Source of the DNA: Sulfurisphaera tokodaii str. 7
Lineage (GTDB): Archaea > Thermoproteota > Thermoprotei_A > Sulfolobales > Sulfolobaceae
DNA: 64,000 nucleotides
Assembly: GCF_000011205.1 (NCBI RefSeq)
Contig: NC_003106.2
Coordinates: 868,001-932,000, forward strand
Reading direction: 5' to 3'
Positions 57,221 to 64,000 of the stretch are shown in pieces (positions within the stretch are counted from its first letter, which is position 1; each line of letters opens with the position of its first letter). The notes below the pieces were generated by a model, which saw only the letters and a program-made list of their open reading frames with translations, was not told where the DNA came from and ran no database searches. A program made the translations under genes and the position numbers.

Positions 57221-58421
57221 TAAAGAAGACGAGGAAAAGCTAAGGGAAAGAGCTCAGATTATATTAGATAGACTAAAGGGTTATAATGCAGAAATTGAGG
57301 GCTCATTCAGGAAAGGTACATGGCTAAAAGGAGATACTGATATAGATATTTTCGTATTTTTCCCTAAAAGTGTGGGTAAAGAATATCTTAGAGAGAAGGC
57401 TTTAAAGGAATTAATAGAAAGATTCCGTGATTTGAACTATAAAATTGCCTATGCTGAACATCCTTATTTGATAGTGTACGTTGATGATGTTGAGATAGAT
57501 GTGGTTCCGGCCTTAAGTATAGAGTCTGGAGAAGAGGCGATTACTGCAGCGGATAGAACCCCGTTTCACACTAAGTATGTGATTTCTCATTTAGATGAAA
57601 AAGGGAGAGACGAAGTAAGACTATTAAAGAGATTTTTGAAAGGAATCGGAGTATATGGAGCAGAGATTAAAGTTAAAGGATTTTCCGGTTATGTTACTGA
57701 GCTTTTAATAATCTATTATGGTTCATTCAAGGAAGTTCTTAGAAATGCATCAAAGTTTCGTCCACCAGTTAGAATAGAATTAGTGAGACCAAAGAAAGAA
57801 TTTGATTCCCCATTAATCGTTCCCGATCCCGTAGATCCTAAAAGGAATGCATCATCAGCCGTATCATTAAAAAGCTTAGCAACTTTCGCTTTAGCTTCAA
57901 AAATTTATCTTGAGAAACCTTCTATGGAATTCTTTTTTCCCTCTAAACCGGGTAGGCAAACAATAAAAGGTGATATTCTTCTCGTGAAAGTGAAAATCGA
58001 GGAAAGTACTGTGGAAGATATAATATGGGGACAAGTATGGAGAAATGTGGAAAAGTTAAAAACATTAATAAGTCATGAAGGCTATAGGGTTATTGATATT
58101 TCTGCTTGGGGGGATGCTGAGAATATAACTATTGGTATACAATTAGAAAGTAAGAGCATTGGTGAGTATTATCTAAATGTAGGTCCTTACTTTTATCTGC
58201 ATAATGTAAAAAATTTCATAGAAGAAAATGAGAATGTATGGATTGGCGAAGACGGTAGGCTATACTCTATTAAGAGAAGAAGATATACAGTGGAAGAAAT
58301 AATAAAAAGGAATTTATCCTTTAAGCAGAAGTTTACTTATGAATTACAGTGGCTTACTGAGGAAGTAGATGACCCTTGGATAAACTTATTCCTAAGAAAA
58401 ACACCAAGTTGGTTAAAGTGA
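57180..58421 (+). CDS. cca: Archaeal CCA-adding enzyme
   Basis: 413 residues of class I tRNA nucleotidyltransferase: [20 protein letters not shown] with Gly41-Ser42 and Asp54/Asp56, third acid Asp107 in VEIDVVPAL, then RRVEL-like and [16 protein letters not shown] (class I neck). Neither tRNA gene in this window encodes CCA, so this enzyme is needed to finish them. It overlaps thpR by 41 bp and the kinase gene by 46 bp. Confidence 0.95.
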   Translation: MTIEEEVLKRIKPSKEDEEKLRERAQIILDRLKGYNAEIEGSFRKGTWLKGDTDIDIFVFFPKSVGKEYLREKALKELIERFRDLNYKIAYAEHPYLIVYVDDVEIDVVPALSIESGEEAITAADRTPFHTKYVISHLDEKGRDEVRLLKRFLKGIGVYGAEIKVKGFSGYVTELLIIYYGSFKEVLRNASKFRPPVRIELVRPKKEFDSPLIVPDPVDPKRNASSAVSLKSLATFALASKIYLEKPSMEFFFPSKPGRQTIKGDILLVKVKIEESTVEDIIWGQVWRNVEKLKTLISHEGYRVIDISAWGDAENITIGIQLESKSIGEYYLNVGPYFYLHNVKNFIEENENVWIGEDGRLYSIKRRRYTVEEIIKRNLSFKQKFTYELQWLTEEVDDPWINLFLRKTPSWLK

Positions 58422-59017
58422 GGGATTTCATTTATCCAAGATATGATGAAAATATTGAAAGAGAATTAATAGAACATGGTATAAAGGAACTTTACTCTTT
58501 TGGTCCTATAAACTTAGGTAAGGTGAATGTTATAGGGAAAGGAAAAACCGGAATAGTAGTTCTGGTTGACGATAATAAAGTAATAAAGATCAGAAGAAGT
58601 GATTCTCCTAAAGAAACATTAGAGATAGAAGCTAAGATTCAAATAAAAGCATTCCCAGTTGCCCCAAAAATACATGATTACGGTAGAAATTTTATACTTA
58701 TGGAATATATTGATGGAAGACATTTAACTAGAGAAGAGAAGATAGATATTATAATAGATTTACTTAGAAAAGCAAAAGAATTAGAAGATAAAAAGATTGA
58801 ACATAAGGAATTAGCTAGACCTTACAAAAATGTGATAGTTAAGCCTGATAGAGTGTATATAATAGATTATGATTCTGCGAGTTTTAAAGAAAATCCTCTC
58901 AATGTTACCTCAATATTAAGCTGGCTTAATTTTCCTCATCTAGCCAATATGTATAAAAAACACCGGGATATCGAAGAAATCGTTAGTTTACTCTATTTAT
59001 TAAATAAAAATCAGTAA
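58376..59017 (+). CDS. Small Ser/Thr kinase-like protein (COG2112 type)
   Basis: 213 residues: glycine-rich [23 protein letters not shown] with Lys in KVIKI, then [26 protein letters not shown] (catalytic loop) and [10 protein letters not shown] as the DFG-like metal-binding segment. This is a reduced protein-kinase fold related to Bud32/RIO and to COG2112. Its partner is unknown. It overlaps the cca gene by 46 bp in another frame, and the first few residues may be over-extended. Confidence 0.8.
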   Translation: MDKLIPKKNTKLVKVRDFIYPRYDENIERELIEHGIKELYSFGPINLGKVNVIGKGKTGIVVLVDDNKVIKIRRSDSPKETLEIEAKIQIKAFPVAPKIHDYGRNFILMEYIDGRHLTREEKIDIIIDLLRKAKELEDKKIEHKELARPYKNVIVKPDRVYIIDYDSASFKENPLNVTSILSWLNFPHLANMYKKHRDIEEIVSLLYLLNKNQ

Positions 59018-59323
59018 AATTTGATTTTCATTATACGTATCTTATGATGAAGCTTAGATATTTAATTTCATTTTAAACCTTCTTAGCAGTCTTTAAGAAA
59101 TATAAGTTACATCAATATTTTTCTTTTTTCTTACCCTAACAGATAATTATTGCCTCATTCAATTCCTTATAAATTGATGTTGAATCAGCACGTATCAATA
59201 AGAAAGAAAAACTTTACTATCTATTATTCTCTAGCAAGGTCACTTAGGTCTATTATAATTTAGCATACTTTGTGTGTTAAGCTTAACAAAAATTTTAAAT
59301 CGTTTAGTTAAATCTAATTTATT
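59018..59323. other. Intergenic region before tRNA-Ala, 306 bp
   Basis: AT-rich, no gene found. TTTAAAT-like sequence at about 59293-59300 lies 25-30 bp upstream of the tRNA and is probably its TATA box. Confidence 0.5.
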
Positions 59324-59631
<308 letters not shown>

Positions 59632-59945
59632 GCTCAGCCGTGAAGTTGAAAGGGAGTGGCAAAGATTCCTTAATCATGCAAAAAATTGAATAAATCACGG
59701 GCTTTATGGTCTCATGGGGGGTCGTTAGATAAATTCAATTTTTTGCATTGAATTTTAACATGAGCTTAGTAATAATATCACGGGGCTGACTACTTATGGC
59801 ACGATTTCCCAAAAATTTGTTATATTATTTTTTCGCTCACGGGGCGCAAAACGAAAAGAAATTATAACATTTTTTTGGGAAACCGTGCCATAAAATGTAC
59901 ATGACAGTTGAAAAATTGAATTTCAAAAAATTCAAAACCACAGTG
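59632..59945. other. Plasmid non-coding region with long inverted repeats (origin candidate)
   Basis: No gene. Two inverted repeats: a perfect 16-bp pair, ATGCAAAAAATTGAAT at 59676-59691 and its complement at 59733-59748; and a 31-bp pair at 59794-59824 and 59863-59893 with three mismatches, beginning TTATGGCACG. A CACGGG motif recurs at about 59614, 59696, 59779 and 59838. In pRN plasmids the replication origin sits near repA, so these are candidate single- or double-strand origins; this is inference. Confidence 0.6.
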
Positions 59946-62654
59946 TTAGTCTAGATGAATTTCGAAAATATCCATTCCTCTCGGCTCACAAAATCTGTGG
60001 TCTTGGCAGAACTTTACAAACTTATTAGCCTTATCTCTATCGCCAAAGTCTTTGACTATATCTGTAAACTCCTTTATAGTATTATTATTTTCCTTAATAT
60101 AATTTAGGAATTCTTTAATCTCATCAATAGTCGTCTCGTGGTTTAATTGCCTATAAGCCTCTAACTCGTTTATCCCAATCCCCACTAGGAACTTTCTCCT
60201 TATCGGTTTGCCGTCTTTGTAGCCGACTACTTTGCGGTCTGTTGAAATGTTGAAATATGTTCTAAGCTTACGTGAAAAGGAGTTAGGCCCTACTCCTCTA
60301 AAGCCCATTGTGTTACAATAGTCCCTATACATCTTGTATAGCCTCTTTTTCTCCACTACCAAATCACCGTTTTTCGGGTCGACCGTGAGTATCCCCTTCT
60401 CGGCATAAGTTTTCACAAAGCTATACACGCTATCGATATGTGATAGCCATAAGTCCATGACCTCTTTCTCGTTCTGCTCAAAGTCGAAATGCCCCATCTG
60501 GAACGCGCGTGATATTGCCATAATTGAAGTCGTAACTATCCCGTTAATCTCCTCTTCAGTGAACACTTTGTCAAACCACGTGTCGTTGTCTTTGAACTCG
60601 TGAGGGAACTCGACTAATACCCACCTATGCCAAAACGCCTTATCGTCAGTATCCCTCACTGCGGGCATGTTATTTGAGGCAATAATTAGTTTCGCAATGT
60701 TTTTGAACGTTATCGGGTCTTTGAACTTCACGTCTGCAGTTATCCAGTCCCCGCCCGTGAGCCTCTTGAACCTATCCATGTCCTCAATCGTGTAGTTTTT
60801 AGACTCAGCCACTGCATTCGCTAACTTGTGGTAGAGGTTCCCCGCAATGAACCTATTTTGGGGGTCAAAGAGTTCTCGTGGTGAAATGCTGACTGCATAA
60901 TCTCCTAATATCTTTTTTATAAGGTTGATATATGTGGACTTGCCGTTACCACCTGACCCGATTACCATAAACGCTTTTCTGAACTTAATTTCGGGGTATA
61001 AAGTATAACCAATTATTTCAAATAGGAGTACCCATTTGTCATCAACCCACTGTTTAAAGGTCTCTAGGCTCTTAGGACAGAGCCGTGAGGCTAATTCCTC
61101 AATGTCTTTCACTGTTATCTCCTTATTCATGAACTTCTCTATTTCTTCAACCTTAACTTCCCACGGTAGGTAGTAGAAAGAATAAACCTTAGGACTCCTC
61201 TCTTTTGCGTCATACCAAATAATGCCTTTTTCAGTCCATTCAAGTGTCCCGTTCTTGAAGGCAATCCTCAACGGCTCTTTGGGTAACGGCGTGAGTGTCA
61301 AGTCCTTTATCTCGTCAAATATGTCGTCAACATCACGTTTGCTGAGTTGTGCTAATGTTTTGTCTCTCGACCTTATTTCTAACATCTCTGCTATTTCCCT
61401 TATCTCCTTCCTCAACCCCTTATCAAACGGCGTGTAGACCCCTTTCTTCTTGTCCCATTTGAAGACCCCTATCACTGCCTGATTATGCCCCGTGACCTGA
61501 TAGAACGTCTTGATTTTGTGGAGTCTGAGGATAGTACCCGTGATTATTGATTTTGCTATCTTCTTAGCCTCTTTCTCCTTCTTTCCTTTCACTTGAGCCT
61601 GAAATTCTAATAATGGCTTAACTTTTTCCCACACCTTCTTCACGGTGTGGACATAGTACTTGTCCCATTTTGGTGCAAAGACTTTACTGTCTGAGGGAAG
61701 GAGTTGTTCCAAAACATCTAGGTTAGTTGCACCGTGTGAGAATAGGACGTAATAAAAGGCCCAATCTCCTCTACTCCTATCTATCCCTATTTCGGCATAT
61801 GTTTTCCCTTCACATACCGCGGATTCAGCCGTGGTGAGTATTGCAGACCATTTCTTGCTCTTCTTATCGTCCTTCCCCTTCAGTTCCTCTAATTCCTTTG
61901 ATATCTCTTTGCACACCTCTTCCCTTATCGCCTCAACTGTCTTACCCTTAAAGCGGTCGTATTTCGCCATTTCCTCTTTGAGCTTTTCCAATTTCTCATC
62001 CTCTTTCTTTACTTCATCACCCAACCACTCTAAGAGCCGTGCTGAGGGTTCTATCCCTAACTTTTTACCCTTCTCGATAAAGAACTTCAGTAACCCTTTT
62101 AGGTCAACATCTGACCCTAAGATAACATTCCCCAAAGGCATTTCTGCAGTATAGCACGTGGTGTAGTCTTGTCCTCTCCATGGACACTTATCGGTACTGC
62201 AGTTCTTGTGGTTAATACAAGACTCGGGTCCTAATACGTAACTTTTGTAACTCTGTAGGTCCATCACGGTCTCGTTATCTTTAACAAATGCGGGGTTGAA
62301 CTTGTGTGGTGGTATATCATTAGATATTAGGTATATATGCAGTCCACCGTGAGGAGTGTCTACACAGAGCGTCTTACTGCAAATATCGTTTACTACAGAC
62401 TCACCAATCCACGATTTCAGCAGTTCCTTATTCTCAAAGTCCAAAACCACGAGACCGTGCTGACCGCAAACGACTGCATAATTATATCCATCTTCAACCA
62501 TCTTTAGGAATTTCTGCTTATCCTCATCACTCAGTGGCTGAGTGCTATATTTCTCCCACTCCTTAATCACGGGCTTTTTGCTTTGAGGGTCAATAGGAAT
62601 AATCGCATATCCGCTTTCTACAAACTCTTTAGCCCACTGCAGTCTCTCACTCAC
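59946..62654 (-). CDS. repA: RepA, primase-polymerase/helicase replication protein
   Basis: 902 residues. Prim-pol domain (1-240): GYAIIPIDPQSKKP, catalytic Asp72/Glu74 in VVLDFEN, the His in HGGLHIYL, a third Asp in VMDLQSYKSYVLGPES, and a zinc stem CINHKNCSTDKCPW. Helicase superfamily 3 domain (about 540-760): Walker A GSGGNGKSTYINLIKKI, then LIIASNNMPAVRDTDDKAFW. A winged helix follows at the C-terminus. Same order as ORF904 of pRN1. It starts plasmid replication by making primers and unwinding DNA. It overlaps the upstream gene by 8 bp. Confidence 0.95.
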   Translation of the reverse strand: MSERLQWAKEFVESGYAIIPIDPQSKKPVIKEWEKYSTQPLSDEDKQKFLKMVEDGYNYAVVCGQHGLVVLDFENKELLKSWIGESVVNDICSKTLCVDTPHGGLHIYLISNDIPPHKFNPAFVKDNETVMDLQSYKSYVLGPESCINHKNCSTDKCPWRGQDYTTCYTAEMPLGNVILGSDVDLKGLLKFFIEKGKKLGIEPSARLLEWLGDEVKKEDEKLEKLKEEMAKYDRFKGKTVEAIREEVCKEISKELEELKGKDDKKSKKWSAILTTAESAVCEGKTYAEIGIDRSRGDWAFYYVLFSHGATNLDVLEQLLPSDSKVFAPKWDKYYVHTVKKVWEKVKPLLEFQAQVKGKKEKEAKKIAKSIITGTILRLHKIKTFYQVTGHNQAVIGVFKWDKKKGVYTPFDKGLRKEIREIAEMLEIRSRDKTLAQLSKRDVDDIFDEIKDLTLTPLPKEPLRIAFKNGTLEWTEKGIIWYDAKERSPKVYSFYYLPWEVKVEEIEKFMNKEITVKDIEELASRLCPKSLETFKQWVDDKWVLLFEIIGYTLYPEIKFRKAFMVIGSGGNGKSTYINLIKKILGDYAVSISPRELFDPQNRFIAGNLYHKLANAVAESKNYTIEDMDRFKRLTGGDWITADVKFKDPITFKNIAKLIIASNNMPAVRDTDDKAFWHRWVLVEFPHEFKDNDTWFDKVFTEEEINGIVTTSIMAISRAFQMGHFDFEQNEKEVMDLWLSHIDSVYSFVKTYAEKGILTVDPKNGDLVVEKKRLYKMYRDYCNTMGFRGVGPNSFSRKLRTYFNISTDRKVVGYKDGKPIRRKFLVGIGINELEAYRQLNHETTIDEIKEFLNYIKENNNTIKEFTDIVKDFGDRDKANKFVKFCQDHRFCEPRGMDIFEIHLD

Positions 62655-62865
62655 CTTTCCTCACCCCCCTGAAGAGCGTGTAGGGGTCTTCTCCTCTGTA
62701 CCCCCCTTCCTTCATTTCGGCGTGGATTTTGTCCTCAAGTCTTTGCGGGCATTCTGCATATTCGCCTATATGCCCACAAACTGAGGAGTCTGTAAAGCAG
62801 TGCCTTCCAAATGGGCATGAAGGTTTTTTAATTTGTTTAAGAGAGTTTAAACTAGACATACCCAC
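62647..62865 (-). CDS. Small cysteine-rich plasmid protein
   Basis: 72 residues. Cys17, Cys23, Cys30 and Cys39 in CPFGRHCFTDSSVCGHIGEYAEC make a likely zinc or metal site of the CxxxxxC...C...C type. It overlaps repA by 8 bp, so it is probably translated together with it. I do not recognise the family. Confidence 0.65.
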   Translation of the reverse strand: MGMSSLNSLKQIKKPSCPFGRHCFTDSSVCGHIGEYAECPQRLEDKIHAEMKEGGYRGEDPYTLFRGVRKGE

Positions 62866-62910
62866 GCCCCTTCTGATTTTTTGTGACGAGACGTGAAAAA
62901 ACGGATTAAC

Positions 62911-63123
62911 TTATGAAGACACCTCTACGCCTAATTCTTTAGCGAGTTTCTTTATCGCGATTTTTACTACGTCAGCTTCAGAGATGTCATATTTTTTGGC
63001 TATTTCCTTCAATAACTTCTTATCTTCTTCCCTTAAGCGGATATGGGCAAACGGTTTGTTAGACACCACGATATCAACCGAGATGAACATTGCGGGAAAC
63101 TTTATAAATAGCCCCCTTTTCAA
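62911..63123 (-). CDS. CopG-like ribbon-helix-helix regulator
   Basis: 70 residues: the core FAHIRLREEDKKLLKEIAKKYDISEADVVKIAIKKLAKEL is the strand-helix-helix of the RHH family, related to CopG of pRN plasmids, which limits copy number by repressing repA. The first 11-20 residues (MKRGLFIKFPAMFISVDI) may be over-extended; Met12 is an alternative start. It lies upstream of the Cys-rich gene and overlaps the gene before it by 4 bp. Confidence 0.75.
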   Translation of the reverse strand: MKRGLFIKFPAMFISVDIVVSNKPFAHIRLREEDKKLLKEIAKKYDISEADVVKIAIKKLAKELGVEVSS

Positions 63124-63362
63124 AATTTTCCAGAATCGGCTTTCTTCAGTTCGCTTAGTTTCTTCTTATAACGCTTTTGAAGAATTTCTAAAATGTCGTC
63201 CAAGTACTCCTCAACAATATCCTCTAAGTCACTGTAATCAATTTTGACATCATCAACGGAAAACTCATACTCTAAGTTATCCGCATAAGGGTACCATTCA
63301 TCATATTCCTTAACGCACTCAGTGTTTTCCTCAATAACACGGTAAGGTATAACTATCCTCAT
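63120..63362 (-). CDS. Small acidic plasmid protein, 80 residues
   Basis: Acidic and helical (ENTECVKEYDEWYPYADNLEYEFSVDDVKIDYSDLEDIVEEYLDDILEILQKRYKKKLSELKK). Not similar to a known motif; the last helix is a possible coiled coil. The gene has 4-bp or 1-bp overlaps with both neighbours, so it belongs to the same transcript. Confidence 0.6.
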   Translation of the reverse strand: MRIVIPYRVIEENTECVKEYDEWYPYADNLEYEFSVDDVKIDYSDLEDIVEEYLDDILEILQKRYKKKLSELKKADSGKF

Positions 63363-63574
63363 CAGCTCACCTCAATAACCTCTAATTTTTTCCCGTCAAA
63401 CTCCATCTTTACAGCGAACATTAGCTTATCGTTGTCGTCATAGATTTTCACTAACACATTTTTGGGGTTGATAATGAAGTAGTCGAAATATTTGAAAGTC
63501 CTTATCCTTTCGTTTAGCGTGTCCTCAATTAACTCTTCTATCTCGTCCCAATCAGCGTGCATTAGATCTATCAT
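63362..63574 (-). CDS. Small plasmid protein, 70 residues
   Basis: Sequence IDLMHADWDEIEELIEDTLNERIRTFKYFDYFIINPKNVLVKIYDDNDKLMFAVKMEFDGKKLEVIEV. A helix followed by strands; acidic. Family unknown. It overlaps the preceding gene by 4 bp. Confidence 0.6.
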   Translation of the reverse strand: MIDLMHADWDEIEELIEDTLNERIRTFKYFDYFIINPKNVLVKIYDDNDKLMFAVKMEFDGKKLEVIEVS

Positions 63575-63897
63575 AACTCCCTCACCATCACGTCGGCACT
63601 TCTGTTTGCATAAATCCTATCGATTATTTCCTTCACTCTGAAGAAATCGTCTATCGTTTCAAGTGTCGCAATAACGTTAATGTAGTGGTCAGCCTCTTCT
63701 ACCGTTGTAGGTTTTAATAGTAATAGGGCTTTAGCATATAACTCTACTTCTTCCGGTTCCGGTTCAAGATTTTCCTTTGCTAACGTCTCTACCACATGTT
63801 TTATGGCTTTAACGATTTGAGGAGATACGTAAAAAACGGATTCGTTTACCTTAACCCAATTTTCCCCGAATCGGATTTGGGCTTTCATTCCGATCAA
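63571..63897 (-). CDS. First small gene of the plasmid transcript, 108 residues
   Basis: Starts at TTG 63897, or at ATG 63888 (MKAQIRFGENWVKV). Helical after a strand-rich start, with VSPQIVKAIKHVVETLAKENLEPEPEEVELYAKALLLLKPTTVEEADHYINVIATLETIDDFFRVKEI. Unknown family. Its start abuts a 27-bp palindrome, so it probably heads the operon reaching to repA. Confidence 0.65.
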   Translation of the reverse strand: MIGMKAQIRFGENWVKVNESVFYVSPQIVKAIKHVVETLAKENLEPEPEEVELYAKALLLLKPTTVEEADHYINVIATLETIDDFFRVKEIIDRIYANRSADVMVREL

Positions 63898-63964
63898 TTA
63901 AATATCCGGAATCCGGATATTTAAACTTATTTGTATCCGGAATTTTTATAAGGTATTCCGGATA
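63898..63964 (-). promoter_or_regulatory. Plasmid promoter with four TCCGGA sites
   Basis: A 27-bp perfect palindrome (63898-63924; AATATCCGGAATCCGGATA in its core) borders the first start codon. A second inverted pair, TATCCGGAAT at 63934-63943 and ATTCCGGATA at 63955-63964, flanks TTTTTATAAG, which read leftward is a TATA box. TCCGGA occurs at 63905, 63912, 63936 and 63957. This looks like a cooperative operator for a dimeric plasmid regulator such as the CopG-like protein. Confidence 0.6.
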
Positions 63965-64000
63965 TAAACTAAGATGTGGTAAAGCCGTATATCAGAAAAG

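Noticed and set aside
61831-62154. Rightward Ser/Phe-rich frame opposite repA
   Set aside because: Shadow of repA; low complexity and no start signal.

Overview
The window is an AT-rich crenarchaeal chromosome segment. Its gene set is that of the order Sulfolobales: TreY/TreZ/TreX trehalose genes, thermopsin-family protease, AglB, a priS-GINS-PCNA cluster, L44e/S27e/aIF2alpha/Nop10, VapBC pairs, PaREP1 proteins and an integrated pRN-type plasmid. The truncated photolyase at the left edge resembles the Sulfurisphaera (Sulfolobus) tokodaii enzyme as I remember it, so that species is my best guess; this is inference, not a database result.

Left third (1-31 kb) is accessory-rich. It opens with a photolyase fragment, a DJ-1/PfpI protein, a frameshifted MFS transporter, a glucan phosphorylase-like enzyme and a membrane-anchored thermopsin-family protein. 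A toxin-antitoxin and HEPN/PaREP1 patch follows (5.8-8 kb), with a frameshifted MNT gene and a VapC that appears to start at ATA. Next come a membrane Ser/Thr kinase, an MFS transporter, and a three-gene ABC operon (ATPase, large surface protein, FtsX-like permease) behind an operator-like promoter. At 17.0-18.3 kb an insertion sequence sits between a vapB that has lost its own 5' end and a tricorn protease gene cut off after about 180 residues. After two PaREP1 genes sharing a 90-bp exact repeat come a sugar transporter, a winged-helix/ATPase pair, an acyl-CoA dehydrogenase and a cytosolic HtrA-like protease. At 27.4-30.8 kb a Crn1-type cyclic-oligoadenylate ring nuclease, mtnA and a metallopeptidase form an operon whose promoter overlaps that of a divergent CARF-PIN gene. 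This is the most interesting locus: a candidate stand-alone cOA-controlled RNase system with its own off switch.

Middle (31-46 kb): the trehalose operon treZ-treX-treY, in which treZ is frameshifted by a 22-bp tandem duplication. It is followed by a hydrolase-like gene, small membrane and wHTH proteins, an MFS gene with an in-frame TAG at codon 4, a TatD-like hydrolase, an SDR, a Kelch/FN3 surface protein and an intron-containing tRNA-Pro(GGG).

Right (46-59 kb) is ordinary core genome: aglB; the leftward cluster GPN GTPase, PCNA, priS, Gins15, L44e, S27e, aIF2alpha, nop10; and the rightward cluster prs, tRNA G10 methyltransferase-like, RNase Z. UPF0201/UPF0200 run leftward, then thpR, cca and a small kinase run rightward. 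Replication, ribosome, tRNA maturation and CCA addition are thus packed together. UPF0200 also lacks a canonical start codon.

From 59.3 kb to the right edge a pRN-family plasmid is integrated in tRNA-Ala(UGC): int(N) runs out of the tRNA, followed by a 314-bp region with two long inverted repeats, a primase-polymerase/helicase RepA, a Cys-rich protein, a ribbon-helix-helix protein, three small overlapping genes and a promoter carrying four TCCGGA sites. The far end (int(C), attR) lies outside the window.
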